Below, piece by piece: positions 26,303-34,776 of a DNA stretch of 64,000 bases (positions within the stretch are counted from its first letter, which is position 1; every line of letters begins with the position of its first letter). This stretch comes from UBA6182 sp964479585 (GTDB taxonomy: Bacteria > Bacillota_I > Bacilli_A > Erysipelotrichales > Erysipelotrichaceae). The translations under genes and the position numbers were made by a program. The stretch is from contig CAYZMP010000003.1 in NCBI GenBank assembly GCA_964479585.1, forward strand, positions 7,873 to 71,872, given 5' to 3'. The notes beneath the pieces are model-generated. The model worked only from the letters and a program-made list of their open reading frames with translations. It was not told where the DNA came from and ran no database searches.

Positions 26303-27157
26303 CTATATTTTATCAAGAAGTTTAGTGAGCCATTTATTACTATTTAAGAAAGGTTCATTGTGTTGTCCTATCTCAATGTTGGGTTTGTTTATACCATGAT
26401 AATCACTTCCACATGTTATTAACATGTCTCTATTATTTGCATATTGTATAACTTTCTTTACTTGCTCTTTGTCATGGTAGGAGCAACACGCTTCGATGCC
26501 ATCTATTGTTTTAAGTGAGTCATAATAAGACAAATCTACGCCCATAATCATAGGATGTGCAATGATGGAAACTCCGTTTGTGTCATGAATTAAATCAATT
26601 ATATCATTTGTATTTGGTAAATCTAATGGTACATAGGCAGCTTTATCAATAGAACAATAATCCCAGTAAAAATTTGCTATCGCGTTATTCTTTTTCTCTC
26701 CTATAAGATAGGGTTTAAATGCATCGTGATCAAAGTGCTTAAACATGTATTTTGTCATTTCAACGTTTGTTATGATTTTATTTGGATACTCTTTAGCTAT
26801 TTCACTTAAATTCAACTTGATCTTAAATAAACTATTAAAGACATCGATTCTCTTTTGTGTAGCAATCATTAACTCATTCATATAATGTGTTTTAATCTGC
26901 TGAAAACGATAATCTTTTAAGTTACAACCATAGCCTAGAATATGGTGTACTATTTCACCATCGTAACAATCAATTTCTATACCACTAATACTTTGGATTT
27001 TTTCTGATTGAGACAGCTCTAATGATCCGAGAGTTTCATTGTGGTCGCAAATTGAGATAAAATCGATACCTTTGTTTAACGCTTGCTCAATTATTTCATT
27101 TACTGGTTTTTCACCATCAAAACTATACTCGCTATGAATGTGTAAATCAGCTTTCAT
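26303..27157 (-). CDS. PHP-domain metal-dependent phosphoesterase
   Basis: 284-aa PHP protein: DLHIHSEYSFDGE at the N-terminus, CDHNETLGS, ISGIEIDCYDG, HHILGYG, and SIIAHP plus CGSDYHG at the end supply the metal-ligand His and Asp set of the 3',5'-nucleoside bisphosphate/oligoribonuclease-type PHP family (TrpH-like). It starts inside the end of the GH13 gene upstream, so the two are co-translated. Substrate not determinable. Confidence 0.88.
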   Translation of the reverse strand: MKADLHIHSEYSFDGEKPVNEIIEQALNKGIDFISICDHNETLGSLELSQSEKIQSISGIEIDCYDGEIVHHILGYGCNLKDYRFQQIKTHYMNELMIATQKRIDVFNSLFKIKLNLSEIAKEYPNKIITNVEMTKYMFKHFDHDAFKPYLIGEKKNNAIANFYWDYCSIDKAAYVPLDLPNTNDIIDLIHDTNGVSIIAHPMIMGVDLSYYDSLKTIDGIEACCSYHDKEQVKKVIQYANNRDMLITCGSDYHGINKPNIEIGQHNEPFLNSNKWLTKLLDKI

Positions 27158-28841
27158 AATCTAATACCTCTACAACAATGGATTCATATGCTCTTAACAC
27201 CATTTTTTGGCTTATGTGTGGTTTGTTTGGATAATTGTGTACAACGATTCGATCAGAAGTGGATATCATGTTTTGTTTGAATGTTGCAATTTTATCAGAT
27301 AGGTTAATAACAACATAATACGTTTTATTTTTTTGACTATCATGTCTATAGTAAGAAAATATTTGCTTATGTTTCATATGAGTTGATTCAAAGTCACTAA
27401 ATGCATTTATGTTTGTTTCTCTTACAAACTGAATGAGGGATTTATAAAACGTCAATACACTTGTATTTTCTTGTTGTTGATCTTCCACATTGATATTCTT
27501 ATAATTATCATTTACTTTTATCCATGGTTTGACCATTGAAAAACCAGCATTTTCTTTACTACTCCATTGCATTGGTGTTCTTGCATGATCTCGTGTCATT
27601 TTTGATACAACTTTTTTCGCTAGAAAAGTTGGAAGATGCATCATTTCTTGTAGAACTTTATATGCATTAATCGACTCATAATCTCTCCATTCTTCTTTAT
27701 CAAACGATGCATTTGTCATTCCTATTTCTTCTCCTTGATAAATAATTGGTGTTCCTTTTAGAGTCATGTTTAATACTGCTAGCGCTTTTGCACTTACTTG
27801 TCTATGCTTTTTGTCATTTCCAAAACGTGAAACGTGTCTTGGTTGATCATGATTGGATAAATAGTTTGCCATCCAATACTTGTTTTGTTGCATATCAACT
27901 TGCCAACTGTTGATAACATCCTTAAATTGATTTATATTCCAATAATATAGTTTTCTAAAATCGAACTTCCCAAGTGGACCACAACCTAGCATATGAATGT
28001 CAAAATGAATCATCATGTCTAATATTGGATGGTTGATATCGCTATATTTTGCTGCTGCTTCTTGGCTCATTAACATACCTTCGCCGATTGTTATGATGTC
28101 TTTTTGTGTTTTATTTTGAAGTTCTTCCATCATATACTTGGCAAACTCAATAGACTTAGGACGATTGATAATATAATCATCTGCAAACTGGTATCCTTTT
28201 TTCTTTGGGTTTTTATCAGGATAACCTTCTTTTTTTGAGATTGTGTTGATGACATCTAAACGAAACCCAGCAATGCCTAGATTAATCCAATACTCCATAA
28301 TGTTTACAACTTCATCACGAACTTCTTTATTATCCCAATTTAAATCTGCTTGATTTGGGGTAAATAGCGTTAGTGCATATGTATTTTCTTCGATATGCGT
28401 CCATGCACTACCACCAAAAATCGATATCCAGTTGTTCGGCTCTTTGTTGTTTCTTCCTTCTTTAAAGATGTAGTAATCGCGATATTTTGAATTTTTGTCT
28501 TCTATTGCTTGCTTAAACCAAGGATGGTCTGTTGAAGTGTGATTAGCGACAAGATCCATAATAATGGATACTCCTTTTTGATTTGCCTTATGTATAAGTT
28601 CTATCATGTCATCCATAGTCCCAAATTGTGGATGAATGGCATAGTAATCAGATACATCGTAACCAAAATCTTTATTTGGACTAGCATACAAAGGAGAAAT
28701 CCAAACATGTGTGACTTTGAGTTCTGCTATATAATCTAGTTTTTGGATAATCCCTTGAATATCACCAATACCATCATTGTTGCTATCATAAAATGAACGA
28801 GGCCAAATCTGGTATATGACTGAGTTGTATTTATCTTTCAT
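27147..28841 (-). CDS. GH13 alpha-glucosidase (oligo-1,6-glucosidase type)
   Basis: 564-aa cytosolic glycoside hydrolase of the GH13 group containing oligo-1,6-glucosidase and trehalose-6-phosphate hydrolase. The four conserved regions are MDLVANHTS, GFRLDVIN (nucleophile Asp), TIGEG (acid/base Glu) and NHDQPR. The opening YQIWPRSFYDSNNDGIGDIQGI includes the Ca-loop motif of the family. It would release glucose from short alpha-glucans. The next gene downstream is the PHP phosphoesterase, with an 11-nt overlap. No signal peptide, so substrates must be imported. Confidence 0.95.
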   Translation of the reverse strand: MKDKYNSVIYQIWPRSFYDSNNDGIGDIQGIIQKLDYIAELKVTHVWISPLYASPNKDFGYDVSDYYAIHPQFGTMDDMIELIHKANQKGVSIIMDLVANHTSTDHPWFKQAIEDKNSKYRDYYIFKEGRNNKEPNNWISIFGGSAWTHIEENTYALTLFTPNQADLNWDNKEVRDEVVNIMEYWINLGIAGFRLDVINTISKKEGYPDKNPKKKGYQFADDYIINRPKSIEFAKYMMEELQNKTQKDIITIGEGMLMSQEAAAKYSDINHPILDMMIHFDIHMLGCGPLGKFDFRKLYYWNINQFKDVINSWQVDMQQNKYWMANYLSNHDQPRHVSRFGNDKKHRQVSAKALAVLNMTLKGTPIIYQGEEIGMTNASFDKEEWRDYESINAYKVLQEMMHLPTFLAKKVVSKMTRDHARTPMQWSSKENAGFSMVKPWIKVNDNYKNINVEDQQQENTSVLTFYKSLIQFVRETNINAFSDFESTHMKHKQIFSYYRHDSQKNKTYYVVINLSDKIATFKQNMISTSDRIVVHNYPNKPHISQKMVLRAYESIVVEVLDYES

Positions 28842-28880
28842 GGTTTATCTCTTTTCTTTAGGTTAAGTGTTTGCTTTTAA

Positions 28881-28889
28881 TGATATAAT
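28881..28889 (+). promoter_or_regulatory. Extended -10 promoter giving a leaderless yggS mRNA
   Basis: TGATATAAT ends 6 nt before the yggS ATG at 28896. The expected transcription start, about 7 nt after the -10, therefore falls on the start codon itself. Confidence 0.6.
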
Positions 28890-28895
28890 GTCTCT

Positions 28896-29546
28896 ATGAA
28901 AAATCGTAAAGCATTTATCCAAGAATTGCAACAACAAGTCGTAGTTATGGGTGTGAGTAAAAATCGTAGTTTGGATGAGATTAATGATCTTTATAAAGAA
29001 GGCATTACAATTTTTGGTGAGAATAAAGTACAAGAACTTCGTGATAAGTTCATGGAAGATCAACCTTGGCAGTGGCATTTTATTGGTCACTTACAAAAGA
29101 ACAAAGTAAAATATGTGGTCAAAATGGTTAGTATGATTCATTCTGTTGATTCAATTGAATTAGTAGATGTTATTGAAAAACATGCTGCTAAACTTGATAA
29201 AGTAATCAATGTTTTAATTCAAGTGAATGTTGTTAGTGAAAAAAGTAAGTTTGGTTGCTCATTAAATCAAGTGGAAGAACTAGTGAATCATATTGAACAA
29301 TGTAGGTATGTTACTCTTAAGGGATTTATGAGTATGGGTCCAGCAAGTCAAGATGAAGAATTAACTAAGGAAGTGTTTATAAAAACAAATCAGTTGTTTG
29401 AACATTACAAAAAAACTCATGCTACCATGGATACGTTATCTATGGGAATGAGTTCTGATTATAAACTAGCTATTAAGTATGGTTCAACAATTGTCCGTAT
29501 TGGTAGTTTATTATTTAATTATTCAAAGAATACCCATCCACAGTAA
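28896..29546 (+). CDS. yggS: YggS/PROSC-type pyridoxal-phosphate homeostasis protein
   Basis: 216-aa PLP-binding barrel protein that buffers free PLP. The PLP Lys lies in VMGVSKNRS near residue 22; other family marks are FGENKVQELRDK, WHFIGHLQKNK, LIQVNVVSEKSKFGC, GFMSMGP and LSMGMSSDY with the Arg-containing end VRIGSLLF. The ATG at 28896 has no ribosome site and sits at the predicted transcription start, so it is probably translated as a leaderless message. A later ATG would remove the first beta strand. Confidence 0.93.
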   Translation: MKNRKAFIQELQQQVVVMGVSKNRSLDEINDLYKEGITIFGENKVQELRDKFMEDQPWQWHFIGHLQKNKVKYVVKMVSMIHSVDSIELVDVIEKHAAKLDKVINVLIQVNVVSEKSKFGCSLNQVEELVNHIEQCRYVTLKGFMSMGPASQDEELTKEVFIKTNQLFEHYKKTHATMDTLSMGMSSDYKLAIKYGSTIVRIGSLLFNYSKNTHPQ

Positions 29547-29881
29547 ATTATCACGCCATATAATAATGCATTATTTTTAGTAATTATATCTAAAAATGAT
29601 ACATATTGATTAAACTCAGCAATATTAAGTTGTGTAATCACAATTATAAACATAACTAAAGAAATGATGACTTTCTTAACCCAAGATCGGTTGTTTCTTC
29701 TATTTTTTGATAAAAGCATTCCGAAAACAAACAAGCCTAATATGATGATCAGATTGTTAACAATGATGTTTAAGTTCCCACTTAAAAAAGAATTTGAAAC
29801 CATTAACGATAACGCTAATGCAATTAATACTAATAGTGGGTTGATTAATTTTGCTAATTTGTCCATTATTTTTTTCTCCAT
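29519..29881 (-). CDS. Unknown membrane protein, 120 aa
   Basis: Small membrane protein with four predicted helices (about residues 12-30, 36-56, 68-86, 100-118) joined by short basic loops (SKNRRNNRSWVKK). I do not recognise a family. Its 3' end overlaps the 3' end of yggS by 28 nt, tail to tail, and its start overlaps the end of the next upstream membrane gene, with which it forms a pair. Confidence 0.6.
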   Translation of the reverse strand: MEKKIMDKLAKLINPLLVLIALALSLMVSNSFLSGNLNIIVNNLIIILGLFVFGMLLSKNRRNNRSWVKKVIISLVMFIIVITQLNIAEFNQYVSFLDIITKNNALLYGVIIYCGWVFFE

Positions 29882-30360
29882 TGTGGTTCACATATAAGTC
29901 TAATAAATGAACCTATCATAAAGCCAATTGCTGGGGGTATCGATGTTAAGACAAGCTCAATGGCATGTAAGTCTTCAATATTCATAATAGAATTGAAGAT
30001 GATTGCAGTCGGATAATTAGCAATCACATAGATTAACCAAATATTTCGTTGTGCCCCATTTATACTCAGTGTTCGTGTCACTGCCCAAATAATCATTAAA
30101 ATAAGTGTAAAAATTAATGAGGCTAATGCTACTTTTGAAAAAAGTCTCGATTTATTTTCTTTTGCTATTACAAATAAGTATCCTCCTAAAACATAAAGTA
30201 GGGTTGCTAGAGTAGCACTTGATGTAATAATAGGGTATAAGTCTGCAATTATGTATTGTGATGAAAAGGGATGATTGGTCCCAAATACCAAAGCAAATCC
30301 TATAGTAATGACAACATGAATGATAATTAAGGAGATGTATGTCTTGCGAAAATCTTTCAT
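29866..30360 (-). CDS. Unknown membrane protein, 164 aa
   Basis: Predicted four- to five-helix membrane protein with no motif I recognise. It lies 12 nt downstream of the aminotransferase and overlaps the 120-aa membrane protein, so the three are probably one transcript. The charged N-terminus (MKDFRKTY) suggests it begins in the cytoplasm. Function unknown. Confidence 0.65.
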   Translation of the reverse strand: MKDFRKTYISLIIIHVVITIGFALVFGTNHPFSSQYIIADLYPIITSSATLATLLYVLGGYLFVIAKENKSRLFSKVALASLIFTLILMIIWAVTRTLSINGAQRNIWLIYVIANYPTAIIFNSIMNIEDLHAIELVLTSIPPAIGFMIGSFIRLICEPQWRKK

Positions 30361-30371
30361 TAACTGTTCTC

Positions 30372-31511
30372 CTATCTACTCAAAAATGATGCGAATCTTC
30401 TAACGCCTTCAACAACTTTATCATAATCTGTGCAAAATGATATTCTCACAAAAGAATCAGATTTTTTTGAGAATACTTCTCCAGGCACAACAGCTACTTT
30501 TTCTTCAAAAAGTAAAGCTCTAGCGAAATCCCATGAATTTTTGTTTGATTTTGATATATCAATAAATAAGTAAAATGCACCTTGAGGTTTTACATATTCA
30601 ATTTTATACTCTTCAAGTATTTGAGTTGCGGCTATGTAGTTTTTCTTATATTGATCAACAATTGGTTTTACATCCACGTCAAAAGCTTTGATTGCTGCAA
30701 TTTGAATAAATGGTGGGATTCCAGCAGCCATAAACTGCTGTAGTTTCATCGCTTGTTTAATGATTGCTTGGTCTGCCATCACATAACCTATACGCCAACC
30801 TGTCATTGCGTATGGTTTTGAGAGTGATTGACAGTATATGATTTGTGCTTTGTATTTCTGTTTTTGAACAATATAAGATGGTGTTCCTTCATATACTAAT
30901 TGATTATATACATCATCCGTTATTACATAGACATTATGTTCATCCATTATTCTTTCAAGAATTTGTAGAGATTTATCATTATAAATGGCTCCTGTTGGAT
31001 TATTTGGGGAATTTACAATGATTGCTTTTGTTTTTGGTGTAATTGCATCTTTTATTTTTGTATATGAAAGTTGAAAATTCTCAGCTGTTGTATCAATAAC
31101 AACTGGATTTGCTTTAAATGTTCTTACGATAGGGTAGTAAGCAATGTATGACGGATCAAAAATGATTACTTCTTCATCCGGATTAAGTATTGCACCTAAT
31201 GCAGTAAATAAAGCTCCACTTGCGCCTTGGGTCACTAGTACTTCATCGATACTATAATCAATGTTTTGAAACTTCTTTTCAAATGATATTATTGATTGTC
31301 TTAGCTCTAGCATACCTTGATATGATGGATACTTTGTATTGTCATCGTTTATTGCAGAAATAGCCGCTTCTTTTACTTGATCAGGAGTATTGAACATCGG
31401 TTCTCCAATTGTTAAAGAAATAACTTCATCAACTTTATTTGCTTCTTGACTTAATACTCTAATTCCACTCATTTCTAAGTCTTCAATGTTATTATTTAAT
31501 CGATGTTTCAT
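30372..31511 (-). CDS. Class I/II aminotransferase (aspartate/aromatic type)
   Basis: 379-aa PLP aminotransferase of the aspartate-aminotransferase I-gamma/PatA-like group. Recognisable are ISLTIGEPMFNTP, the PLP-phosphate contact TQGASGALFTALGA, NSPNNPTGAIY, DDVYNQL and the Schiff-base Lys in CQSLSKPYAMTGWRIGY. The ATG at 31511 has AAGGA at good spacing; the longer frame starts without one. It overlaps the end of queH, so it may be transcribed with the queuosine genes, though the function is probably unrelated. Specific substrate unknown. Confidence 0.92.
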   Translation of the reverse strand: MKHRLNNNIEDLEMSGIRVLSQEANKVDEVISLTIGEPMFNTPDQVKEAAISAINDDNTKYPSYQGMLELRQSIISFEKKFQNIDYSIDEVLVTQGASGALFTALGAILNPDEEVIIFDPSYIAYYPIVRTFKANPVVIDTTAENFQLSYTKIKDAITPKTKAIIVNSPNNPTGAIYNDKSLQILERIMDEHNVYVITDDVYNQLVYEGTPSYIVQKQKYKAQIIYCQSLSKPYAMTGWRIGYVMADQAIIKQAMKLQQFMAAGIPPFIQIAAIKAFDVDVKPIVDQYKKNYIAATQILEEYKIEYVKPQGAFYLFIDISKSNKNSWDFARALLFEEKVAVVPGEVFSKKSDSFVRISFCTDYDKVVEGVRRFASFLSR

Positions 31512-32163
31512 AATTATCCTTTCTATATTCCTCAATTAGCTGTCTTACATTAAGAGAAAACTGGCAGCCACAATACGTTTGTCGATACATATTGTGTTTT
31601 CTACTAATTTGTATCGATTTATTGTATCCATCATTTTTTTTGAAGTTAGAATACAAATATTTCACATGTGGATAACTTTTTTGCAGCCTTTCTCCAATTT
31701 GATTTAAAACAACAGAATCTTTGTGTCTGCTTATTGTCATAACTGTTGTCATATAATCATACTGATGATCAGCGGCGTATCGAATGGCTTCTCTCATTCT
31801 TAGCGCAAAACACATAGAGCATCTATTGCCACCTTCTTTATCCTCCGCCCTATGTTTTAGCATTTGATAATAGTTATCGTTATCATATGTTGTTTGTACA
31901 ACATCTATAACTACAGCGTATTCATTTTTAAACCATTCAACATATTTTAATAATTCCGCAAATCTTCGATTATACTCTGCTTCAGGATATATATTGTGAT
32001 TATTAAAGTATAGTGTTAAATCAAAATATTCAGATAAGTATTCCATGGGATATGTATTGCAGGGACCACAACATGAATGTAAAAGAAGTCTTGGTTTTGA
32101 ATCAAGTTTTTTTACTATTTCAATTTCCTTTAGTTGTAATTCGTAATACAATTTTCCATTCAT
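31492..32163 (-). CDS. queH: Epoxyqueuosine reductase QueH
   Basis: 223-aa non-cobalamin epoxyqueuosine reductase, the last step of queuosine synthesis in tRNA. Cys clusters typical of QueH (DUF208) are present: LLHSCCGPC, RCSMC and YCGCQFSL, ligating an Fe-S cluster and an iron. TISRHKDS is another conserved segment. The ATG at 32163 has AGGTG 6 nt upstream. It follows queA with overlap. Confidence 0.94.
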   Translation of the reverse strand: MNGKLYYELQLKEIEIVKKLDSKPRLLLHSCCGPCNTYPMEYLSEYFDLTLYFNNHNIYPEAEYNRRFAELLKYVEWFKNEYAVVIDVVQTTYDNDNYYQMLKHRAEDKEGGNRCSMCFALRMREAIRYAADHQYDYMTTVMTISRHKDSVVLNQIGERLQKSYPHVKYLYSNFKKNDGYNKSIQISRKHNMYRQTYCGCQFSLNVRQLIEEYRKDNYETSIK

Positions 32164-32168
32164 TTTAA

Positions 32169-33194
32169 TCACCTATATAAGAACATACTATCTCCAAATG
32201 AGAAAAACCGATACTTTTCTTGTACAGCTAATTGATAAAATTGCTTTGTGAATTCTAGTCCTGCAAATGCACTGATCATCATAAGCAAAGTTGATTTTGG
32301 AAGATGAAAATTAGTTATTAGGGCATCAATTGCCTTAAAGCTATATCCTGGATAAATAAAGATCTCACTATATCCTTCATCTTGTACTATTTTATCATAT
32401 TTTGATGCTACTGTTTCAAGCACTCTAGCACTTGTTGTTCCAACTGCAATAATTCTTCGGTTTTCATTTTTAGCTTTCTGAATGATTTCAGCATTTTCTT
32501 TGCTAATTTCATAATATTCAGAATGCATTTTGTGATTGGTAATGTCATCAACTTCAACTGGTTTAAAAGTTCCTAGTCCTATATGAAGGGTTACATCAAC
32601 AAATAAGATTCCATTATCTTTTAATTCATCAATTAGTGCTTCGCTAAAATGTAATCCTGCTGTTGGGGCTGCACTACTACCTTCTTTTTGAGCATATACT
32701 GTTTGATATCTGGAAACATCTTGATTTGTTTGCTTTATATATGGTGGCAATGGTATTTTCCCTATCATATAAAGGACATCCATTAAAGGATAATCACTTT
32801 TCATTTCAAAGACTCGTAATCCCTCTTCTTTAACCTCGACACATGTACCACTTAAATATTTCTCATCAAAAATAACCGTTGTGTTAATTTTTACTGCTTT
32901 TGCATTTTTCACCATGCACTCCCATCGATTATTCTCAATTTTTAATATTAATACTTCAATTTTTGCATTAGTTTTTTCTTTGTATCCATACAATCTGGCT
33001 GGGATTACTTTAGTATTGTTAACTACTAAAACATCACCCTCTTTTAAATAAGATTTTATATCTTTGAAAATATGGTGTTTAATTTCATTAGTATTTACGT
33101 TTATTGCCATTAGTTTAGATTCACTTCTTTTATCCGACGGATGTTGTGCTATTAACTCCTTTGGAAGGATATAATCAAATTCGTTTGTTTTCAT
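32169..33194 (-). CDS. queA: tRNA preQ1(34) S-adenosylmethionine ribosyltransferase-isomerase QueA
   Basis: 341-aa enzyme that transfers and isomerises the ribosyl part of S-adenosylmethionine onto preQ1-modified tRNA, making epoxyqueuosine. Typical segments: FDYILPKELIAQHP, DVLVVNNTKVIPARLYG, GSSAAPTAGLHFS, HIGLGTFKPV, TTSARVLE and TNFHLPKSTLLMM. It ends with a TGA stop and is tightly packed between tgt and queH. Confidence 0.97.
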   Translation of the reverse strand: MKTNEFDYILPKELIAQHPSDKRSESKLMAINVNTNEIKHHIFKDIKSYLKEGDVLVVNNTKVIPARLYGYKEKTNAKIEVLILKIENNRWECMVKNAKAVKINTTVIFDEKYLSGTCVEVKEEGLRVFEMKSDYPLMDVLYMIGKIPLPPYIKQTNQDVSRYQTVYAQKEGSSAAPTAGLHFSEALIDELKDNGILFVDVTLHIGLGTFKPVEVDDITNHKMHSEYYEISKENAEIIQKAKNENRRIIAVGTTSARVLETVASKYDKIVQDEGYSEIFIYPGYSFKAIDALITNFHLPKSTLLMMISAFAGLEFTKQFYQLAVQEKYRFFSFGDSMFLYR

Positions 33195-34330
33195 TAAAAC
33201 CCCTTTGCATCTTTATCATAAAAATTGTATTTTGTGAATATCTCATCTTTAAACTCTTTGTATTGACCTTCCTCAATTGCATTTCTTGCTTTTTCAGTAA
33301 GTTGTATCAGATAACGAAGATTATGTATTGAAAGCAGTCTCATCCCTAGTCCTTCATTGTTACGAATTAAATGGCGTAAGTAAGCTTTTGAATAGTTTTT
33401 ACATGTGTAACAATCACACTCTTGGTCTAACGATGAGTAATCTTCTTCATATTTCTTGTTTTTAATGTTTACCCTACCTTGTGAGGACATTGCAGTTCCA
33501 TGACGTGCTATTCGAGTTGGGAGAACACAATCAAACATATCAACACCTTGTTCAATGCCCTCTAATATTGCATCTACTGATCCAACACCCATTAGATACC
33601 TCGGTTTGTCTTCTGGTAAATATATAATTGAGTTATTTATCATTTCATACATAACTTCTTTGCTTTCTCCAACACTTGTCCCACCTATGGCATATCCATC
33701 AAAACCAATGTTCACCGTTTCAATAGCACTATGTTTTCTCAAGTCAGGATATTCTCCACCTTGTACAATACCAAAAAGTGCTTGGTTTATATTATTATGT
33801 GCTTCTTTACCTCGCTTTGCCCATCGTAATGTTCTTTCAACACTATCTCTCATATATTGATGTGTAGATGGATAGGCTGGGCACTCATCAAAACTCATAA
33901 TAATATCAGCACCTAAATCATTCTGAATTTGAATAGATTTTTCAGGAGTAAGAAAAAGTGTATCTCCATTTAAATGATTTTTGAATGTTACTCCTTCTTC
34001 AGTTATCTCTCTAAAGTCACTCAGCGAAAAAACTTGAAAACCTCCACTATCCGTGAGGATGGGACGTTTAACATTCATAAATTTGTGTAATCCACCAGCA
34101 TTTCTTATAATTTTCTCACCAGGTCTTAGCCACAAATGATATGTGTTTGATAATATTATCCCAGCATTTATTTCTGTTAACTCTTCTGGTGAAATAAATT
34201 TAACGGTAGCAAGTGTTCCTACTGGCATAAACATAGGTGTTTTTACGGTTCCATTAGGTGTAATTAATGTGCCTGTTCTAGCATTTGTATTCTTATCCTT
34301 TATATTAACATGAAAGTGAAAGTTTTCCAT
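33194..34330 (-). CDS. tgt: tRNA-guanine transglycosylase
   Basis: 378-aa enzyme exchanging guanine 34 of GUN-anticodon tRNAs for preQ1. The nucleophile and substrate Asp residues are in TDSGGFQVFSL and GGTSVGE / PRYLMGVGSVDAI; FDCVLPTRIARHGTA is the tRNA-binding signature, and the zinc ligands are in CDCYTCKNYS plus a later His (LLSIHNL). ATG at 34330 with GGAG upstream. First gene of the tgt-queA-queH operon; no de novo queCDEF genes are nearby, so preQ1 may be imported or made elsewhere. Confidence 0.97.
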   Translation of the reverse strand: MENFHFHVNIKDKNTNARTGTLITPNGTVKTPMFMPVGTLATVKFISPEELTEINAGIILSNTYHLWLRPGEKIIRNAGGLHKFMNVKRPILTDSGGFQVFSLSDFREITEEGVTFKNHLNGDTLFLTPEKSIQIQNDLGADIIMSFDECPAYPSTHQYMRDSVERTLRWAKRGKEAHNNINQALFGIVQGGEYPDLRKHSAIETVNIGFDGYAIGGTSVGESKEVMYEMINNSIIYLPEDKPRYLMGVGSVDAILEGIEQGVDMFDCVLPTRIARHGTAMSSQGRVNIKNKKYEEDYSSLDQECDCYTCKNYSKAYLRHLIRNNEGLGMRLLSIHNLRYLIQLTEKARNAIEEGQYKEFKDEIFTKYNFYDKDAKGF

Positions 34331-34531
34331 ATATCTCCAGTCTTTTCTTTTATTAAACACTTATGAAAGATTTGTGCTTAAACTATTTTCTACATATGTT
34401 ATTCGTTGCTTTTATTAAGTGTCCTTAACAATGTTTACACTAAATATCTAATTAAAAAACATGGTTCCATTATATCACAACACATTAAATACTCCGATAG
34501 TGAAAGTTTAGTGAAAACAAATGAATGTAAA
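34331..34531 (-). promoter_or_regulatory. Promoter and long leader of tgt
   Basis: An extended -10 (TGATATAAT, minus strand 34469-34477) predicts a leader of about 130 nt before tgt. Within it, ACACTTA and TAAGTGT could pair over a loop of some 60 nt. I looked for a preQ1 riboswitch, expected for this operon, and see none of its conserved sequence. No reading frame of interest lies in 34331-34531. Confidence 0.45.
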
Positions 34532-34560
34532 TTGAATATTTTTACATACCATGCTATATT
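34532..34560 (+). promoter_or_regulatory. Strong sigma-A-type promoter for a small RNA
   Basis: TTGAAT (34532-34537), exactly 17 nt, then TATATT (34555-34560). There is no plus-strand gene for more than 200 nt and a terminator intervenes, so it appears to drive a short non-coding transcript. Confidence 0.65.
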
Positions 34561-34565
34561 ATAAC

Positions 34566-34736
34566 CACAACACAAATAAGTGTTGCATACTTTAAGAGCT
34601 AATAGCTTCGAAATGTAAATCTTCCCTCCTTGTTTCGATAATGCTCTTGACAATATTAGCTTATAGTCAAATTTACTCTTAAGGTTAAAATTCAAAAAAA
34701 GAAGAAAAAAGTGAGCAGCACACTTTTTTCTTTTTT
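34566..34736 (+). ncRNA. Candidate small RNA with an anti-Shine-Dalgarno loop
   Basis: Predicted transcript of about 170 nt between a consensus promoter and an intrinsic terminator. Nested pairing is visible: a 5' hairpin (34568-34573 with 34580-34585); a long stem of 34589-34598 with 34676-34685 (10 bp, one G-U); 34599-34604 with 34654-34659; and 34609-34613 with 34633-34637, closing a loop that shows UUCCCUCCUU (34622-34631), complementary to a Shine-Dalgarno sequence. An alternative pairing (34594-34599 with 34643-34648) competes with the long stem. It matches no known RNA family I can recall. It could be a trans-acting regulator or an attenuated leader of mutY. Confidence 0.6.
34703..34736 (+). 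terminator. Terminator of the candidate small RNA
   Basis: Perfect 11-bp stem (34703-34713 with 34721-34731), 7-nt loop, then a T run. It lies 40 nt before mutY. Confidence 0.8.
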
Positions 34737-34776
34737 GATACAATAGAGAAGCAATACTATAGATAGGTTGATTAAA

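Noticed and set aside
2138..33194. Mycoplasma code with UGA as Trp
   Set aside because: Genes such as tadA and queA end in TGA with the next gene overlapping, and tRNA-Trp has only the CCA anticodon.
34331..34470. Expected preQ1 riboswitch in the tgt leader
   Set aside because: The leader is long enough, but the conserved preQ1 aptamer sequence is not present on the minus strand.
34571..34736. Identification of the small RNA as 6S, SRP, tmRNA or a T-box
   Set aside because: The conserved sequences of those RNAs are absent, and a hairpin occupies the 5' end instead of a closing 5'/3' stem.
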